NCBI GenBank assembly: GCA_934725105.1
Contig: CAKVBD010000060.1
Coordinates: forward strand, 1-5,198
Source: an uncultured Bulleidia sp.
GTDB taxonomy: Bacteria > Bacillota_I > Bacilli_A > Erysipelotrichales > Erysipelotrichaceae
Direction: 5' to 3'
DNA: 5,198 bases
Shown: in pieces, positions 5,153-5,198 of the stretch
Position numbering within the stretch: the first letter of the stretch is position 1
Layout of the letters: every line of letters begins with the position of its first letter
The notes under the pieces: model-generated
What the model was told of the DNA's origin: nothing
Databases searched by the model: none
The model's input: only the letters and a program-made list of their open reading frames with translations
Translations under genes and position numbers: made by a program

Positions 5153-5193
5153 AGAACAGGTAAACGATACTTAGCAGTATCAGATCCTGTTCT
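5153..5193 (-). terminator. Two-tier hairpin, probable terminator of the gene beyond the right edge
   Basis: An outer 8-bp stem (AGAACAGG/CCTGTTCT, 5153-5160 with 5186-5193) encloses an inner 6-bp stem (GATACT/AGTATC, 5166-5171 with 5176-5181) and a 4-nt loop. Internal bulges are 5 and 4 nt. On the minus strand it is followed by ATTTATTTTTG, a T-rich tail, so it probably ends a minus-strand gene lying to the right. The plus strand also has GTTTT after the stem, so it may work in both directions. Between it and the promoter (5106-5152) I see no gene. Confidence 0.6.
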
Positions 5194-5198
5194 GTTTT

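Overview
The window looks like chromosome from a low-GC Bacillota (Firmicutes) bacterium. The AT-rich code, strong AGGAGG-type ribosome sites, tightly overlapping genes and the protein families all fit this. An Erysipelotrichia- or Clostridia-like gut organism is my best guess, but the sequence alone does not settle the genus. Every gene I can support lies on the minus strand, so the window reads from right to left.

Right-hand operon (about 5105 down to 2015). A good sigma-A-type promoter drives four genes that overlap at each junction. They encode a YtrA-subfamily GntR repressor (4688-5047), an ABC ATPase (3807-4694), a 9-TM ABC-2-type permease with a C-terminal extracytoplasmic domain (2315-3817), and a stand-alone OmpR/PhoB-type winged-helix protein with no receiver domain (2031-2318). 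A rho-independent terminator closes the operon, and the last stop codon sits in its loop. The layout matches self-regulated YtrA-type ABC operons, which in Bacillus subtilis respond to cell-wall-active compounds. The unusual parts are the receiver-less regulator at the end and four tandem 9-bp repeats covering the promoter.

Left-hand operon (about 1980 down to 1). A 124-bp gap holds a candidate promoter and two perfect inverted repeats. Then comes an SPFH/band-7 protein of the YdjI type with two C-terminal zinc ribbons (710-1906), a strong hairpin, a 43-residue single-TM protein (530-661) and the first 172 residues of a protein with two zinc ribbons (1-516, running off the window). The SPFH plus zinc-ribbon pairing resembles YdjI and YdjG of the B. 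subtilis pspA-ydjGHI membrane-stress operon, with gene order changed and a tiny membrane protein between them.

Taken together, the window seems to hold two adjacent envelope-related modules: an exporter-like ABC system under its own repressor, and a membrane-associated SPFH scaffold module. That the stand-alone winged-helix protein links the two is only a hypothesis. There are no RNA genes, mobile elements or CRISPR arrays that I can support, and no gene-free stretch longer than 300 bases.
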